A stretch of 54,165 nt of DNA from SYIM01 sp041182885. Its GTDB lineage: Bacteria > Pseudomonadota > Gammaproteobacteria > Burkholderiales > Burkholderiaceae_E. Made by a program: the position numbers and the translations under genes. Within the stretch, counting starts at the first letter, position 1. Every line of letters starts with the position of its first letter. This document shows positions 52,637 through 54,165 of the stretch, piece after piece. The DNA lies in contig JBMSQB010000023.1 of NCBI GenBank assembly GCA_049423065.1, forward strand, positions 1-54,165. Reading direction: 5' to 3'. The notes below the pieces were generated by a model, which did no database searches, was not told the origin of the DNA, and saw only the letters and a list, made by a program, of their open reading frames with translations.

Positions 52637-52713
52637 GTCGGTTGCGATCCGGCGCAAGCTGTGCTGTTGCTGGCTGCATAGCCCTCTGGCCTCAGGAGAT
52701 TTTTGTCATTATT

Positions 52714-52742
52714 CTTATCAATCTGATCATTACAGAGATAAG
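52714..52742. repeat. inverted repeat CTTATC / GATAAG
   Basis: CTTATC (52714-52719) and GATAAG (52737-52742) are perfect inverted copies separated by 17 nt, around TGATCA. It lies in the 212-nt divergent region between the antitoxin and second Fic genes. A regulatory role is a guess. Confidence 0.4.
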
Positions 52743-52768
52743 ATTACTGCCTATTCTTGTCGACTGAC

Positions 52769-52788
52769 GAGATTAATCGCGAAATCTC
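52769..52788 (+). promoter_or_regulatory. inverted repeat GAGATT / AATCTC upstream of the second Fic gene
   Basis: GAGATT (52769-52774) and AATCTC (52783-52788) flank 8 nt and end 16 nt before the ATG at 52805. This position fits an autoregulatory operator for the N-terminal HTH of the encoded protein. Confidence 0.45.
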
Positions 52789-52804
52789 CTCGATTCCCTG
52801 CCCC

Positions 52805-54165
52805 ATGACAACTTCCACACCGTCGCCTCGCCATGAGGCGCTGCTGCGCCAGGTCCTCGCGGCGGGGCAGCCCGTCGCGCCAAGTGCGCTTGAGCAGGCC
52901 CTCAAGGTCTCCCGACCCACCATCAACCGGGGCTTGCGGAACCTTCTTGCCGCTGGCTTTCTGAAGAAGCAGGGGAACGGTCGGTCGACCCGCTACCTGG
53001 CCACCGCAGCGGCCGAGGCGGCGCTACGCGCTTTGCCCACTGGCACCCAAACCCCGGCCAGGTCTGGAGCGCTTCAATGGTCAGCGACTGCACAGCCCCT
53101 CGTCGAGGCGCTTCGCGCACCGTTGGGCGCCCGCACGCCCGTGGGCTACGACAGCGGCTTCGTAAACAGCTACATTCCGAACCAGTCGAGCTTGCTTGCG
53201 CCCCAACTGGCCACGGACCTGTACAACGCGGGCCGCAGCCGAGACCAGCAACCCGCAGGAACCTACGCGCGCGAGGTGCTCGAGCAGTTGCTCATCGACC
53301 TGTCCTGGTCGTCATCGCGCCTCGAGGGCAACAACAAGAGCTTGCTCGACACCAAGGAACTCTTCGAGCTCGGCCAACAAGGCGGCCCGCTCGATGAGGA
53401 CACGCTGATGCTGCTCAATCACAAGAGCGCCATCGAGTTCATGGTCGATGCTGTGCCGATGGAGGGCATCACCGTGCCTGTGATCGTCGACCTGCAGGCC
53501 AACCTGATGCGGGACCTCATTCGCGACTCACGCGACATCGGCAGCATCCGCCGGCGCGTGGTGAACATCGACGGCTCGGTCTACACCCCCAGCAGCACCC
53601 CTTCGCTCCTTGAGGAGATGCTGAACGCCATCGTCGACAAGGTCCGGAACATCCGCAATCCGGTGGAGGCTGCCTTCTTCCTGTGGGTCAACCTGGCCTA
53701 CCTGCAGCCCTTTACAGACGGCAACAAACGCACGAGCCGGCTGAGCGCCAACATGCCGCTCATGCTCTACAACTGCGCACCGCTGTCATTCCTGGACGTG
53801 GAGCGTTCCGACTACGCGACAGCCATGCTCGGTGTCTACGAGCAGCGCAACGTAGCTGCCGCGGCGGACTTGTTCGAGTTCATCTACCGCCGCTCGATTC
53901 AAAAGTACAGCGTGCTGCGCGCTTCCCTGTCAGCACCCGACCCGATTCGGACCAAGTACCGACAGGCCTTGAACGAGCTGATGCAGCTCATTATTTTCCA
54001 TGGGCGCACGTTGAAAGCCGCATTCGCCGATGTGCACGTTGACAGCGCTGACAGCGCAGCGCTGCACCGTATCGTGAACACCGAGCTCGACCAACTGGAG
54101 CAGTACAACTGCGCCCGGTATAGCCTCGCGCGAGGCATGACGCAGCGATGGATAGACGCGGGGCG
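52805..54165 (+). CDS. Fic-family protein with N-terminal HTH and Gln at the catalytic His position, cut by window edge
   Basis: Frame open from ATG 52805 to the right edge, 453 complete codons visible, no stop seen. An N-terminal winged helix (QVLAAGQPVAPSALEQALKV, SRPTINRGLRNLLAAGFLKK) is followed by a Fic domain. The inhibitory motif S170-S-R-L-E174-G-N-N is present. The Fic loop reads L300-Q301-P-F-T-D-G-N-K-R309, so the histidine that acts as general base in HPFxxGN[GK]R is Gln301. The rest of the anion-binding loop (DGNKR) is intact, and a helical C-terminal region follows (RTKYRQALNELMQLIIFHGR). Either the protein is inactive for AMP transfer or it uses other chemistry. No ribosome site is evident. 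Confidence 0.88.
   Translation, partial: MTTSTPSPRHEALLRQVLAAGQPVAPSALEQALKVSRPTINRGLRNLLAAGFLKKQGNGRSTRYLATAAAEAALRALPTGTQTPARSGALQWSATAQPLVEALRAPLGARTPVGYDSGFVNSYIPNQSSLLAPQLATDLYNAGRSRDQQPAGTYAREVLEQLLIDLSWSSSRLEGNNKSLLDTKELFELGQQGGPLDEDTLMLLNHKSAIEFMVDAVPMEGITVPVIVDLQANLMRDLIRDSRDIGSIRRRVVNIDGSVYTPSSTPSLLEEMLNAIVDKVRNIRNPVEAAFFLWVNLAYLQPFTDGNKRTSRLSANMPLMLYNCAPLSFLDVERSDYATAMLGVYEQRNVAAAADLFEFIYRRSIQKYSVLRASLSAPDPIRTKYRQALNELMQLIIFHGRTLKAAFADVHVDSADSAALHRIVNTELDQLEQYNCARYSLARGMTQRWIDAG

Overview
This window looks like chromosomal DNA of a high-GC betaproteobacterium, most likely order Burkholderiales. The evidence is the hrpA-argA-yggX block, the aat-bpt-pyrD block, a phasin of the kind found in polyhydroxyalkanoate producers, two Bug/TctC-type substrate-binding proteins, a fused indolepyruvate oxidoreductase and the strong G/C bias. 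Genus cannot be fixed from the sequence alone.

Positions 1-30600 carry ordinary, densely packed chromosomal genes. On the minus strand are rluB (running off the left edge), scpB and an initiator tRNA-Met. Next comes a plus-strand run: Nudix hydrolase, aat, bpt, pyrD, a B12-binding-type radical SAM protein and an IclR regulator. A minus-strand group follows (EamA exporter, thioesterase, nitroreductase, Bug protein, PBP7-type peptidase), then a phasin with a clear sigma70 promoter. Another minus-strand group holds a TAT-exported beta-propeller protein, a polysaccharide deacetylase, a sterol-desaturase-like membrane protein, a CinA N-domain protein and the fused indolepyruvate oxidoreductase. 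After an AEC transporter and two cyclic-nucleotide-binding proteins come the divergent hrpA/argA pair, yggX, rpiA and a second Bug protein. A tRNA cluster (Pro-UGG, Arg-UCU, His-GUG) closes this part.

Positions 31215-48219, starting just after tRNA-His, form one plus-strand run of 16 tightly coupled genes for a surface polysaccharide. It has an ABC exporter (Wzm-like permease, and a Wzt-like ATPase with a long C-terminal domain). It also has four SAM methyltransferases, an FkbM-like protein, five glycosyltransferases, a hexapeptide acyltransferase, an asparagine-synthase-type amidotransferase, two sugar epimerase/dehydratases and a terminal RfaH/NusG-like protein. The picture is an ABC-transporter-dependent O-chain or capsule, probably methyl-decorated or methyl-capped. 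No initiating glycosyltransferase or nucleotide-sugar synthesis set is present, so these must lie elsewhere. The region is visibly more A/T-rich than the left half, which suggests transfer.

Positions 48220-54165 are a patch of toxin/defence-like genes: a Fic protein with an AbiEi-like N-terminal region, an AbiEi-AbiEii type IV pair, the wreck of a YoeB/RelE-like toxin gene, a ParD/ParE-like pair with a palindromic operator, and a second Fic protein, cut by the right edge, in which the catalytic histidine position is glutamine. The two Fic proteins, the three evenly spaced AAAGTA repeats before the first of them and the leaderless-looking AbiE promoter are the parts most worth a second look.
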